From: Paenibacillus camerounensis
GTDB lineage: Bacteria > Bacillota > Bacilli > Paenibacillales > Paenibacillaceae
Direction of reading: 5' to 3'
Assembly: GCF_000723885.1 (NCBI RefSeq)
Contig: NZ_CCDG010000003.1
Location: 1 to 64,000 of the forward strand
Length of the DNA stretch: 64,000 nucleotides
The translations under genes were made by a program, and so were the position numbers. The notes below the pieces were generated by a model that did not search any database, was not told the DNA's origin, and saw only the letters and a list, made by a program, of their open reading frames with translations. Every line of letters starts with the position of its first letter. The stretch's first letter is position 1. Positions 57,464 through 64,000 of the stretch are shown here, one piece after another.

Positions 57464-59458
57464 ATGAGGGTCGGTGTCTATACAGTAAAAGCAGGAGGCC
57501 GCTGGAAGCTGTGCCTATCGCTGTGTCCGGAACTTGACCGTTTATGGTGGAGCGGATGCTTTCTGGGCGGGCAGACTCATATGCCGGCGGAAAGGATGGT
57601 AATGCTCTCTGAATCCTTGCCGCTTGGCTGGGCTGTAAAGCTGTGGGAGCACGTTGGAAGTCACTCTGCTATGGAGAAGTGGACAGCCAGAAGCTGGCAT
57701 GCTTGTATGAAGGCTGTACTTAACCCGGAGCTGCGGGAAGAGGAGATCGCCGGAGGTATGCTGATCGGGGATTGGTTTAAGGAAGTAGCCGAGGTGCCTG
57801 GATTTACTGATCTGCAGGACGGCGAAGGGCGGGCTGGAAGGATGCATTTAACAGGGGAAAACGCCGGAACCCCGGTATACCTGGACAATCTCAGCAGGGC
57901 AGCGGATCTTCTGGTATCCATGTTGTCCGGCCGTTCACTCCTGCAGAATGAGGTAGAAGCACTGTTGGAGGAACAGGCGGCAGATGCAGTACAACAATGG
58001 ATGGCTGCTGCCCAGCTTGCTTATCTGCAGGGAAGGCTTACGCTTGGGGCGGCAGTAGCATCCGGTTTAGGCAGCCGGACTGAGGGCTGGGCGGGCGCCC
58101 GCTTGGGCGTGGTGCGGACAGCGCTTCGCCTGCCGCAGCTGCTCCGGCGCGGCGCTGCCCGCCGCCGCGCAGATATGCGCTGCCTGCGCTGCGGCAGCGC
58201 CCCCACGGGCCGCACGCCCTGCGCTGCGTGCGGCCTTGCCTGCTGCGCCTATTGCGAGGCCTGCCTCGCACTCGGGCGCAGCCGGGCTTGCGCGCTGCTG
58301 ATCCGCAGCGCGGCTTCTCCGGCCGTGCGCGCCGCAGCGGCCGGTGCCAGCCCCACCGTAGCGGCACGCCGGTGGGGGCTAAGTGCGGCCCAGGCGGGAG
58401 CCGCCGGGGCTGCACTGGGGTTTCTGGCTGCGCGGGGAAAGCGCGCAGCCGGTCGGGGCCCAGAGCGGTTCCTGCTCTGGGCGGTGACAGGAGCGGGGAA
58501 GACGGAGATCACCTTCCCGCTCCTGGATGCAGTGCTATCCGCCGGAGGGCGGGCACTGGTGGCGACGCCGCGGCGCGACGTCGTGCTGGAGCTGGCCCCG
58601 CGGCTGGCGCGGGCCTTCCCTGCAGCAGCCCAGGCCGTGCTCTACGGCGGCAGTCCCGGCCGGTGGATACCGGGACAGCTGACCATTGCAACAACACATC
58701 AGCTGCTGCGTTTCTACCAGGCCTTTGATCTGGTAATTATCGACGAGCTTGATGCGTTTCCGTATCACAACGATCCAATGCTGGCTTTTGCGGCCGGACA
58801 AGCCTGCAAGCGGGACGGCGTGTTTATCCTCCTGTCAGCAACGCCGCCGCGCAAGCTGCAGCGGCAGGCCAGCTTCGGCAGGCTGCCTCATGCCAGAGTG
58901 CCGGTGCGCTTTCACGGACATCCGCTGCCTGTGCCGAAGCACCTGGCTATGAATCCGGTACATTTATGTATTAGACGCGGAAGCCTGCCGGGAGGATTAC
59001 TGCAGGCGCTGCGCAGATCGCTGGCGCGGGGCGCGCAGATATTTCTGTTTGCGGCGCGTATTGCTCACATTGAGCCGGTGCTGGTGCTGCTTCGCCAGGT
59101 TTTTCCTGAAGTCTGCATTGAAGGCACCTCTTCCCAAGATCCGTTCCGGTCTGCCAAAGTAGTAGCCTTCCGTGAGCGGGAGATTAGAATACTGGTTACG
59201 ACAACCATTCTTGAACGGGGAGTGACGGTTCCGCGCAGCGATGTTTATATTCTCGATGCCGACAGCGGCTTGTTTGATGAGGCTTCACTCGTGCAGATGG
59301 CCGGCCGTGCAGGCCGCTCCAAGGAGGATCCTGCGGGTACGGTGATGTTCCTGTCCCCGCAATGGACCCGCTCCCAGCGCAAGGCGATTGCCCAGATCCG
59401 TAACATGAATACCATTGCCCGCAGACAGGGCTATTTGAAGGGGGAAGGACATCAGTGA
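57464..59458 (+). CDS. comFA: Competence helicase ComFA with N-terminal extension
   Basis: ComFA is the cytosolic DEAD-box-like ATPase that helps pull transforming DNA through ComEC. A four-Cys-type zinc region (MRCLRCGSA and CAACGLACCAYCEAC) starts near residue 238. Walker A (AVTGAGKTEI) is near residue 340, the DELD box in VIIDELDAFP, and the C-terminal helicase motifs in TTTILERGVTVPRSD and QMAGRAGRS. At 664 aa it is about 200 longer than B. subtilis ComFA, and the extra part is N-terminal. DNA from about 58030 to 58660 is extremely GC-rich. ATG 57464 follows GAAGAGGGG. Confidence 0.92.
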   Translation: MRVGVYTVKAGGRWKLCLSLCPELDRLWWSGCFLGGQTHMPAERMVMLSESLPLGWAVKLWEHVGSHSAMEKWTARSWHACMKAVLNPELREEEIAGGMLIGDWFKEVAEVPGFTDLQDGEGRAGRMHLTGENAGTPVYLDNLSRAADLLVSMLSGRSLLQNEVEALLEEQAADAVQQWMAAAQLAYLQGRLTLGAAVASGLGSRTEGWAGARLGVVRTALRLPQLLRRGAARRRADMRCLRCGSAPTGRTPCAACGLACCAYCEACLALGRSRACALLIRSAASPAVRAAAAGASPTVAARRWGLSAAQAGAAGAALGFLAARGKRAAGRGPERFLLWAVTGAGKTEITFPLLDAVLSAGGRALVATPRRDVVLELAPRLARAFPAAAQAVLYGGSPGRWIPGQLTIATTHQLLRFYQAFDLVIIDELDAFPYHNDPMLAFAAGQACKRDGVFILLSATPPRKLQRQASFGRLPHARVPVRFHGHPLPVPKHLAMNPVHLCIRRGSLPGGLLQALRRSLARGAQIFLFAARIAHIEPVLVLLRQVFPEVCIEGTSSQDPFRSAKVVAFREREIRILVTTTILERGVTVPRSDVYILDADSGLFDEASLVQMAGRAGRSKEDPAGTVMFLSPQWTRSQRKAIAQIRNMNTIARRQGYLKGEGHQ

Positions 59459-60324
59459 CTCCGTTAAGCGGCTGGTTAGCAGGTATCCGCTCCTTGTTAG
59501 CCCCGGCCGGCATCCATTGTTTAATCTGCGGCCATAACAGCCGGCCTTCAGCAAGACTGCCCGGTATTTGTGCCGGCTGTGAAGCCGGTATTCCGTGGAT
59601 CAGCCGTCCCCGCTGCCACAAATGCGGCCGCCACGTCGGCTGCCCGGACTGCAGCCGGAGCGGACAATCCGCCCCGATTGTGTGTAACCGGAGTGCCGTC
59701 GCCTATACGCCGGTTATGCGGGATTTGCTTGGCCGTTATAAGTATAGGGGCCACGAACGGCTTGCGCCCCTGCTGGGGCAGATGCTGGATAGCGCATACC
59801 TGCAGCTGAAAGCTTACATAGAACATCTTCAGTACCCTCCACAGGTCCCAACGGAAAAGCAGAACAAATATCATTTTCTCCGGCGAAAGACAGCCAATCT
59901 AACCATTGAATGGCAGGCTGATCTGCTGGTCCCTGTACCTGTCTCGGATTCGCGTCTTACAGAGCGGGGGTTTAATCAGGCCGAGCGTCTGGCAGATATA
60001 TTGAGCAGGCTAAGAGGAATTCCGCAGCTTCCGCTGCTCATCCGTACGCAGCACACTGCGAAACAGAGCTTTAAAAGCAGGGCCGAGCGTATTGCGGATA
60101 TGAAGGATGCTTTTGCCGTAAGCCCGGATGAGCAGGTTAACATACAATTCAGCAGCCGGTTGTCTACAGTAAAAGCTTCCGGCCGGCCTCTGCAGATTAT
60201 CATTATCGATGATATTTACACTACCGGAAGTACCATCCGTGCCTGCGCCGGAGCGGTGCGGCTTCTGTGTGCAGGTTATGGAATAGAGGCTGATATATAC
60301 AGCCTGACCTGGGCACGTTCATGA
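59455..60324 (+). CDS. comFC: ComF family protein (ComFC)
   Basis: ComFC (289 aa) is a phosphoribosyltransferase-fold protein required for transformation. An N-terminal zinc-finger region (CLICGH, CAGCEAGIPW, CHKCGRHVGCPDC) precedes the PRPP motif IIIIDDIYTTGSTIRACA near the C-terminus. The GTG start overlaps the comFA stop (GTGA), so translation is coupled. No comFB lies between them, unlike B. subtilis. Confidence 0.93.
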   Translation: MTPLSGWLAGIRSLLAPAGIHCLICGHNSRPSARLPGICAGCEAGIPWISRPRCHKCGRHVGCPDCSRSGQSAPIVCNRSAVAYTPVMRDLLGRYKYRGHERLAPLLGQMLDSAYLQLKAYIEHLQYPPQVPTEKQNKYHFLRRKTANLTIEWQADLLVPVPVSDSRLTERGFNQAERLADILSRLRGIPQLPLLIRTQHTAKQSFKSRAERIADMKDAFAVSPDEQVNIQFSSRLSTVKASGRPLQIIIIDDIYTTGSTIRACAGAVRLLCAGYGIEADIYSLTWARS

Positions 60325-60412
60325 TATTCAATCTACGTAAGTTCTGTTTATCCGTTAAGGGGATAAATAGTATAACACTTAAGAGTGATTTCACTTTTTT
60401 GATCTTACAATA

Positions 60413-60439
60413 TAATCAAATTACTTCTCCCGCCGATAC
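60413..60439 (+). promoter_or_regulatory. Candidate sigma-D promoter of yvyF
   Basis: TAAT (60413-60416) and GCCGATAC (60432-60439) are separated by 15 bases, one mismatch each from TAAA-N15-GCCGATAT. It lies about 90 bases before yvyF. Confidence 0.5.
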
Positions 60440-60529
60440 TAATCATAGACTAAGCGTTTGCAATCATGTAATCTAAGCATAAGTTGATTAAGCAATGCAC
60501 AAAATGTTAGGGAAGGAGCCGCGGGTGAA

Positions 60530-60940
60530 ATGAATGTAGACAATTGTCCGAGATGCGGCCGTTTATATGTCAAAAATCTTATGGAGCTTTGCCAGCCCTG
60601 TATTAAAGAGCTTGAGCACCAATATGAGATATGTGTAGAATATCTGCGCAAGAATCGGGGGACCAATATTCAGGAGCTGTCCGATGCTACTGAAATTTCT
60701 ATTAAAGAGATCACCCGGTTTATCCGTGAAGGCCGGATCTCTATAGCGAATGCACCCAATATGATGCTGCCTTGTGAAGTGTGCGGAACCCTGATCCGCG
60801 AAGGACATATGTGTGACAACTGCCGGTCCCGTTTAAGCAAGGACCTGAATAGGGCGGCAGCCGAAGCTGCTGCTGCTAATGAAACGCCTAAAAGTGGAAA
60901 TAAATCCGCTTACCGGGCCGTCGATAAGTTCCGGAATTAA
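60530..60940 (+). CDS. yvyF: Flagellar operon protein YvyF
   Basis: This 136-aa protein matches the YvyF family encoded between comFC and flgM in Bacillales. The N-terminal zinc-ribbon-like Cys pairs are CPRCGRLY and CQPC. A helix-turn-helix-like centre is LSDATEISIKEITRFIREGR. A second Cys cluster is CEVCGTLIREGHMCDNC. It is probably a regulator or chaperone of flagellar genes; the function is not established. The ribosome binding site GGAAGGAG is 12 bases from the ATG. Confidence 0.85.
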   Translation: MNVDNCPRCGRLYVKNLMELCQPCIKELEHQYEICVEYLRKNRGTNIQELSDATEISIKEITRFIREGRISIANAPNMMLPCEVCGTLIREGHMCDNCRSRLSKDLNRAAAEAAAANETPKSGNKSAYRAVDKFRN

Positions 60941-60969
60941 TAAAAACTTGGAAAAAACGTTTTCAGCTA

Positions 60970-61024
60970 TAAAGATTGATTCAATAAAGGCCGATAAACT
61001 TAGTAAAGATTATCGGCTTTTTTA
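60970..61024 (+). promoter_or_regulatory. Sigma-D promoter of flgM nested in a terminator
   Basis: TAAA (60970-60973) and GCCGATAA (60990-60997) with a 16-base spacer match sigma-D. The same GCCGATAA is the 5' arm of a terminator hairpin. Its 3' arm is TTATCGGC (61010-61017), followed by TTTTTTATTTT. Transcripts from upstream can terminate here. Transcripts starting at this promoter begin within the loop and lack the 5' arm. Confidence 0.7.
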
Positions 61025-61046
61025 TTTTAAAAGGAAGGTGGAAGTT

Positions 61047-61334
61047 ATGAAAATTAACGAGACCGGACGAATCAACCCCATTAACCCATATCAGCGCAGT
61101 GCGGAAGCTCAGCGGCTGGATCAAGTCAAGAAGAGCACACGTAAGGATGAGGTTTCCATTTCTGATGAAGCAATTAAGCTTTTGCAGGCGCAGAACAGCG
61201 GTAAAGTTGACACTGACCGTGCCAGCAAGATTGAGAGCCTGAAACAGCAAGTATCCGCAGGTACCTACCAGGTTGACGCAGCCAAACTCGCAGACACACT
61301 CGCCCCCTATTTCAAGCAAACCTCCGGGAATTAG
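61047..61334 (+). CDS. flgM: Anti-sigma-D factor FlgM
   Basis: FlgM (95 aa) binds and inhibits sigma-D until the hook-basal body is complete. The N-terminal MKINETGRINPINPYQ and the central DEVSISDEAIKLLQAQ, with the C-terminal helical IESLKQQVSAGTYQVDAAKL, are typical. The frame is open from 60879, but ATG 61047 after AAGGAAGGTGG is the family start. It is followed without a gap by flgN. Confidence 0.93.
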   Translation: MKINETGRINPINPYQRSAEAQRLDQVKKSTRKDEVSISDEAIKLLQAQNSGKVDTDRASKIESLKQQVSAGTYQVDAAKLADTLAPYFKQTSGN

Positions 61335-61346
61335 GTGAACCCATCC

Positions 61347-61847
61347 ATGGCATTAACACACTTACTAGAACTCCTTGAGCGGCTGGACGACACGCATCTG
61401 CAGATGCTCGATCTGGCCGCTGTCAAGAAACAGACGATTATGGACAACAAGGTAGACGGTTTGATCGATATTATGAACCGAGAGTCTAAGCTGATGAAGC
61501 TGATAGGACAGCTCGAAGAGCAGCGCGGAGAGGCAGCTTTTGCTTTTTTGCAGGGGGTGGGCATACGCTCCAACCTAAACCTGAATCTGACTGAGCTGTC
61601 CCGGCTTGTATTTGATCCCGAAGACAAATCGCGTCTGCAGCAGATCCAGCATAAGCTTTCTGACACGCTTCACCGCTTAAAGAAAGCTAATGAACTGAAT
61701 CAGAAACTGATCGAGCAGTCGCTTACATTTATAGACTATTCCCTGGATTTGCTTGTCGGAAGACCGAACCAGGATTTTACGTATCATCATCCAGCCGATA
61801 AAGGATACAGCAGCAATCGGCCAGGTCTTTTTGACGCACGCGGATAG
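61347..61847 (+). CDS. flgN: Flagellar export chaperone FlgN (YvyG)
   Basis: This helical cytosolic chaperone (166 aa) is for the hook-filament junction proteins FlgK and FlgL, which are encoded next. It is nearly all alpha-helix, with the conserved-type region MALTHLLELLERLDDTHLQM and LKKANELNQKLIEQSL. ATG 61347 is 8 bases after TTAGGTGA; GTG 61335, immediately after the flgM stop, is the alternative. The sequence is weakly conserved in the family, so position carries much of the weight. Confidence 0.88.
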   Translation: MALTHLLELLERLDDTHLQMLDLAAVKKQTIMDNKVDGLIDIMNRESKLMKLIGQLEEQRGEAAFAFLQGVGIRSNLNLNLTELSRLVFDPEDKSRLQQIQHKLSDTLHRLKKANELNQKLIEQSLTFIDYSLDLLVGRPNQDFTYHHPADKGYSSNRPGLFDARG

Positions 61848-61901
61848 GTGCAGCATGCCTGCAGTCCGTTGTGCCGGAGCAATCATAGGGAGGAATAAGC
61901 A

Positions 61902-63497
61902 GTGACATCCACATTTCATTCAATCGAGACGGCAAGACGGAGCCTGTTCACCCAGACGGCTGCACTTAATACAACAGGACATAATATCGCTAATGCGAAT
62001 ACAGAAGGCTATACCCGCCAGCGTGTGAATATGAAAGCAGCTATACCTATTGAAGCATATGGACTCAATAACTCTACATTACCCGGCCAAATGGGGACAG
62101 GGGTGGAGTTCACCTCGATTCAACGGATCAGGGAAATGTTTCTTGATGATCAGTATCGCGGCGAGAATGCCTCTAGCGGTAACTGGCTCATTCAATCAGA
62201 TACTTTGGATAAACTTGAAGCAATTGTTAATGAGCCTTCGGATACAGGGATCAGAACAGTTCTTGATAACTTCTGGAAATCCTGGTCTGATCTAAGTAAG
62301 AATCCAGAGGACCCTACAGCCCGGAAGATTGTGGTACAGACCGCACAATCCCTTACAGATGCCATTAACTATATGAGCACCCAGTTAGAGAACCTGGACA
62401 AAGACCTTAATACCAACATTGATGTTAAGGGAAAAGAGATTCAGAGCTACCTCAACTCTATTGCAGACTTAAACCAGTCCATTTACAAAATCGAAGGTAT
62501 GGGAGACCAAGCTAACGATCTGCGTGATCAACTGGATCTGTTGACAGATAAGCTCTCAAAAATTATTAATGTCACGGTTCTTGATACTGATGCAGGATAC
62601 ACGATTTCCCTTGGCGGGCAGCCTCTTGTTCAGGGTGGTGCAGTAGCTGCAACGGTTGACAGTGCGTTTCTCAATAATGCTTATGCCTCCGGAGATCTAA
62701 AAGCAGGCGAAGCGTACGGTATGATCTTTTCAAGTAAAAATTATGTCGCAGACTACAAAAAACAGCTGGATGATATGGCCAATACCATTGCTAATGGCGA
62801 GGTTGAAGTTACAATTCCTTCCGGTGCCACACTTCCAGCAGGCACAACGGTACTTAAGGATTCTGAAATTCTAAACTCAGATGGAACCAAGACACTTCTG
62901 CTTGCCGGTTCAGCAGTTCCTATCCCGCTAACTGGTGATCTAAAGACCACCGTAAAGGGACTTAACGGGCTGCATCAGCTGGGTTATGCATTGGATGGCA
63001 GTTCAGGACGTGCCTTTTTTACACCTTCTGTGGCTGGGGAGACAATTACTGCAAGTAATATCAGACTGAACTCAGAAATTGTTGCTAACCCTAATTTGTT
63101 TGCAACATCCCTCCGGATTACCACGGATAGTGCTGGTAATAGTGCAGTAGTTAAAGGGAATAACTTTCTGGCCACTCTATTCAGTAATATGAAGGATAAC
63201 ACGACATTTGTTTCGCCGGATGGTACCAAGAAAGGTTCGGTTGGTTCTTATCTCACTTCTATGGTGGGGCAGCTTGGGATTCAGTCACAAGAAGCTACAC
63301 GGCAAGCTACTAATTCAGATTATCTGGTTGAACAAGTAAACTCGCGGCGCCAATCGGTGAGCGGCGTATCCCTTGATGAAGAAATGTCGAATATGCTTGT
63401 ATTTCAGCATGCTTATAGCGCAGCTGCACGTTTCATGACTACTTACGACGAAATGCTTGATAAACTCATTAACGGTACCGGCACAGTCGGCAGATAA
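61902..63497 (+). CDS. flgK: Flagellar hook-associated protein 1 (FlgK)
   Basis: FlgK (531 aa) is the first hook-filament junction protein. The axial-protein N-terminus TAALNTTGHNIANANTEGYT and the C-terminus SGVSLDEEMSNMLVFQHAYS are diagnostic. The GTG start has AGGGAGGA 8 bases upstream. It is exported by the flagellar type III system with FlgN help. The flgL gene begins 15 bases after its stop. Confidence 0.95.
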   Translation: MTSTFHSIETARRSLFTQTAALNTTGHNIANANTEGYTRQRVNMKAAIPIEAYGLNNSTLPGQMGTGVEFTSIQRIREMFLDDQYRGENASSGNWLIQSDTLDKLEAIVNEPSDTGIRTVLDNFWKSWSDLSKNPEDPTARKIVVQTAQSLTDAINYMSTQLENLDKDLNTNIDVKGKEIQSYLNSIADLNQSIYKIEGMGDQANDLRDQLDLLTDKLSKIINVTVLDTDAGYTISLGGQPLVQGGAVAATVDSAFLNNAYASGDLKAGEAYGMIFSSKNYVADYKKQLDDMANTIANGEVEVTIPSGATLPAGTTVLKDSEILNSDGTKTLLLAGSAVPIPLTGDLKTTVKGLNGLHQLGYALDGSSGRAFFTPSVAGETITASNIRLNSEIVANPNLFATSLRITTDSAGNSAVVKGNNFLATLFSNMKDNTTFVSPDGTKKGSVGSYLTSMVGQLGIQSQEATRQATNSDYLVEQVNSRRQSVSGVSLDEEMSNMLVFQHAYSAAARFMTTYDEMLDKLINGTGTVGR

Positions 63498-63512
63498 AAG
63501 GAGGAATAACTG

Positions 63513-64000
63513 ATGTTGAGGGTAACCTCCAATATGATGAACTCACAGTTGCTGCTTAATTTGAACAGAAATGCCCGTACGATGAATGATACGCAGCTGC
63601 AGCTGTCGACAGGACGCAAAATTAACAAGCCTTCGGATGACCCTGTAGGTATTACCTATTCCTTACGCTATCGTGCTGAAATATCATCTAACGAGCAGTA
63701 TACCAAAAATGTGGATAGTGCGCTCTCCTGGCTTGATTATAATGATACGGTGTTGGGACAGGCCGGCGATGTGGTTCAGCGGCTAAGAGAGCTTACTGTA
63801 CAGGCAGGGACCGGAAGTAATCCTCAGTCAGCCTTAGATAGTATTAATGAAGAAGTACTGCAGCTTAAAGAGCAGCTTGTTGATATTGCAAACAGCAAGC
63901 TTAACGGAAAATATATTTTTAACGGTGAGCAATATGATGCTAAGCCGTTTGATTTTGTTAAGGGCCCAGACGGAACCTTTGACACAACGAAGGCTATTAC
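63513..64000 (+). CDS. flgL: Flagellar hook-associated protein 3 (FlgL), partial
   Basis: This is the N-terminal 162 residues of FlgL, the second hook-filament junction protein; the gene runs off the window end. It begins MLRVTSNMMNSQLLLNLNRN and contains the flagellin-like N-terminal helical region (LSTGRKINKPSDDPVGIT, AGDVVQRLRELTVQAG, IANSKLNGKYIFNG). The ATG has AAAGGAGG 7 bases upstream. Confidence 0.93.
   Translation, partial: MLRVTSNMMNSQLLLNLNRNARTMNDTQLQLSTGRKINKPSDDPVGITYSLRYRAEISSNEQYTKNVDSALSWLDYNDTVLGQAGDVVQRLRELTVQAGTGSNPQSALDSINEEVLQLKEQLVDIANSKLNGKYIFNGEQYDAKPFDFVKGPDGTFDTTKAI

Noticed and set aside
61794..61801. GCCGATAA inside flgN as another sigma-D -10
   Set aside because: No TAAA-like -35 lies 14-16 bases upstream.

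Overview
The window is one continuous stretch of chromosome from an endospore-forming, flagellated Firmicute. The gene content points to Paenibacillus or a close relative. It carries sporulation genes (spoIIR, spoIID, spoIIQ, spoIIID, an alpha/beta SASP). Its gene order matches the Bacillus subtilis prfA-glyA-upp-atp-murA-spoIID-spoIIQ-spoIIID-mbl-flhOP-fabZ and degSU-comF-flgM-flgNKL neighbourhoods. It also has a large S-layer (SLH) locus of the kind found in Paenibacillus. Nearly every gene is on the + strand. No rRNA, tRNA, insertion sequence, prophage or CRISPR array was seen. The window ends inside flgL.

Layout. (1) 0.4-13.7 kb, housekeeping: ychF, prfA-prmC, two tandem RodA-type SEDS genes, spoIIR, mntP, the protein-arginine phosphatase ywlE, a ZTP riboswitch in front of ywlG-glyA, upp, and the UDP-GlcNAc 2-epimerase mnaA. 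(2) 13.8-21.2 kb: a complete F1Fo ATP synthase operon, atpZ-atpI-atpB-E-F-H-A-G-D-C, with unusual repeated hairpins before atpG and atpC. (3) 21.4-29.9 kb, envelope, sporulation and motility: ywzB, murA, spoIID, spoIIQ, spoIIID, mbl, flhO, flhP, an EpuA-like small membrane protein and fabZ. (4) 30-37 kb: the phosphoglucomutase pgcA, then a cell-wall polysaccharide group of a DUF5693 membrane protein, csaB, tagA and tagO. (5) 37-54.7 kb, surface locus: three large SLH-domain proteins (one with the codon bias of a very highly expressed S-layer protein), two unrecognised small genes, a SASP, metK, and a phosphodiester glycosidase with a stalk domain. (6) 54.8-64 kb: degS-degU, a GT2-like fragment, comFA-comFC, yvyF, flgM, flgN, flgK and the start of flgL.

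How the genes fit together. MnaA (UDP-ManNAc), TagO (GlcNAc-P-lipid), TagA (ManNAc transfer) and CsaB (pyruvylation) are the enzymes expected to make the pyruvylated wall polysaccharide that SLH domains bind. Three SLH proteins lie directly downstream, so the anchor and its cargo are encoded side by side. PrmC methylates the GGQ motif of its neighbour RF1. SpoIIR, SpoIID, SpoIIQ and SpoIIID belong to the engulfment and mother-cell programme, and candidate sigma-F and sigma-E promoters can be read in front of spoIIQ and spoIIID. Flagellar genes have candidate sigma-D promoters before flhO, yvyF and flgM. The flgM one is buried in the terminator of the gene upstream.

Limits. Gene calls rest on recognising motifs and synteny by eye. 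Promoters and regulatory palindromes are pattern matches only. Start codons were adjusted to the best ribosome binding site where the longest frame looked too long.
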